Notes under the pieces: model-generated
What the model was told of the DNA's origin: nothing
Seen by the model: only the letters and a program-made list of their open reading frames with translations
The model's database searches: none
Origin: an uncultured Bacteroidales bacterium
GTDB lineage: Bacteria > Bacteroidota > Bacteroidia > Bacteroidales > Lentimicrobiaceae
NCBI GenBank assembly: GCA_937864935.1
Contig: CALMDN010000543.1
Coordinates: 1-5,589, forward strand
Reading direction: 5' to 3'
DNA: 5,589 nt
Shown here: positions 4,678 through 5,589 of the stretch, piece by piece
Layout: each line of letters starts with the position of its first letter
How positions within the stretch are numbered: position 1 is the first letter of the stretch
Program-made: the position numbers and the translations under genes

Positions 4678-5589
4678 TTACAAGCCGGCAAGTTTGGCTT
4701 CCACTTCTTTTCCTTTGTCCAGCATATTAAGCCTTGTATAAATCTCTTTCAGTGACAGCAAGGTACTTTTATCGGTTGGGTCAAGTCTAGATGCTGTTTC
4801 AAGGAAAGGAATTGATTTCTTCAGGATGTCATCTGCCTGCAGTTTCAGTGCATCGTATTCAGCAGCGGCTGATAAAGGAAGTTTGTTGGCTTTGTCAATA
4901 ACGGTAGCAGCCTGATTTACATACAAGGCTCCCAGGTTGTAGTTTGCCTCAAAATAGTCAGGTTTGATCTCAATGGCGCGCAGGTAACTCTTTTCTGCTT
5001 CTTCGAGGTTGTTCATGGTAAAATAGTTGACCCCTACCGCGTAGTGAATGGTCGGATTCATCGGGTCGGTTTTCACTGCCTCTGCCAGGTTGGCCATGGC
5101 TTTGTCATTCTGCTTGGAAGCCAGGTAGATATTGGTTTCAGCGATCAGAAGGTTGAAGTTTTCCGGATATTTCTTACGGCCTGCCTGGATGGTGGCAATG
5201 GCTTGCAATGTATCCTTTTCCTTCAGATAAACATCTGATAATGAATTGAATACCAACGGCTGAGGATAGTTCATGGCAATAACCTTGTCGTAGTATTCAC
5301 GGGCTTTAGGATAATTGAGGCCTTTATCGGCAGACAATCCGGCGTTGAATATTGCCAGGGTATCAACACTGCCGTATGAAGCATTGACCTCAACTGCTCT
5401 TTCGAAGGATAATAGAGCTTTGTTATATTCTGCCGGTGAATTGAGTGAGTCACCCAGTTTAAAATAGTTGACACCTTGATTGTACAGCTGTTCGCTGATC
5501 ACAAAGAGGTTCTGAATGGCTTCGGTATAGAATTCGCGTTTGGTATCCAGTTCTAGCAGTTTTTTGTTTGAATCGTAGGCTTTGGTGAG
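4678..5589 (-). CDS. TPR-repeat protein (5' end outside window)
   Basis: The frame is open from the window edge to the stop at 4678, giving 303 visible residues. The GTG at 5502 is internal: 29 more in-frame codons (LTKAYDSNKKLLELDTKREF and onward) run upstream to the edge. The visible part is mostly tetratricopeptide repeats, at roughly residues 33-69, 75-109, 112-143, 144-177, 178-211 and 245-271. The clearest unit is IHYAVGVNYF-EEAEKSYLRAIEIKPDY. Several repeats end in the usual ...A...P-N/D pattern. One stretch near 212-245 (VNQAATVIDKANKLPLS) looks like an insert between helices. TPR arrays bind protein partners; no catalytic domain is visible. The N-terminus, and so any signal peptide, is missing, so location cannot be stated. 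The gene has its own strong terminator downstream. The specific partner is unknown. Confidence 0.88.
   Translation of the reverse strand, partial: LTKAYDSNKKLLELDTKREFYTEAIQNLFVISEQLYNQGVNYFKLGDSLNSPAEYNKALLSFERAVEVNASYGSVDTLAIFNAGLSADKGLNYPKAREYYDKVIAMNYPQPLVFNSLSDVYLKEKDTLQAIATIQAGRKKYPENFNLLIAETNIYLASKQNDKAMANLAEAVKTDPMNPTIHYAVGVNYFTMNNLEEAEKSYLRAIEIKPDYFEANYNLGALYVNQAATVIDKANKLPLSAAAEYDALKLQADDILKKSIPFLETASRLDPTDKSTLLSLKEIYTRLNMLDKGKEVEAKLAGL

Noticed and set aside
5500..5502. GTG as the start codon of the TPR gene
   Set aside because: The frame stays open and protein-like for 29 more codons up to the window edge, so this is an internal valine.

Overview
The window looks like chromosomal DNA of a member of Bacteroidota, probably class Bacteroidia. 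The evidence is the promoter type (-7 elements of form TAnnTTTG, clearest in front of the tRNA gene), weak or absent Shine-Dalgarno sequences, a tRNA gene without an encoded CCA, and gene families common in that phylum. No plasmid, phage, IS or CRISPR signature was seen.

Layout. Positions 1-157 (minus) hold the start of a DUF6580-type membrane protein that runs off the left edge. Positions 158-418 form a divergent intergenic region. It carries a possible small basic-protein ORF interrupted at a run of eight A (227-371). A plus-strand block follows: a lipoprotein amidohydrolase of the YtcJ / Amidohydro_3 type (419-2065), then two exported thioredoxin-fold proteins, one with WCSPC and one with CNHC, overlapping by ATGA (2172-2654 and 2651-3256). 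The block ends in a strong intrinsic terminator. Next is an ArfB-type ribosome-rescue hydrolase (3313-3732). It converges on a minus-strand single-domain PAS protein (3729-4064), and the two genes share the TTAA in which both stop codons lie.

The PAS gene is divergent from tRNA-Arg(ACG) (4150-4223), which has its own promoter and terminator. Positions 4258-4630 hold no intact gene. They contain what looks like the 3' end of a decayed minus-strand gene and a perfect 11-bp inverted repeat. The right end (4678-5589, minus) is a TPR-repeat protein whose N-terminus lies beyond the window.

Functionally, the envelope block pairs a lipid-anchored hydrolase of unknown substrate with two periplasmic redox proteins. 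The CNHC protein carries a third cysteine near its C-terminus, and the ATGA overlap suggests the two redox proteins are made together. The other genes are housekeeping or sensory: ribosome rescue, Arg decoding, PAS sensing and TPR scaffolding. I did not find a clear new defence or mobile system. The best leads are the A8-interrupted small ORF, the unusual tRNA elbow (A19/U56 instead of G19/C56), the redox pair and the gene remnant near 4255-4395.
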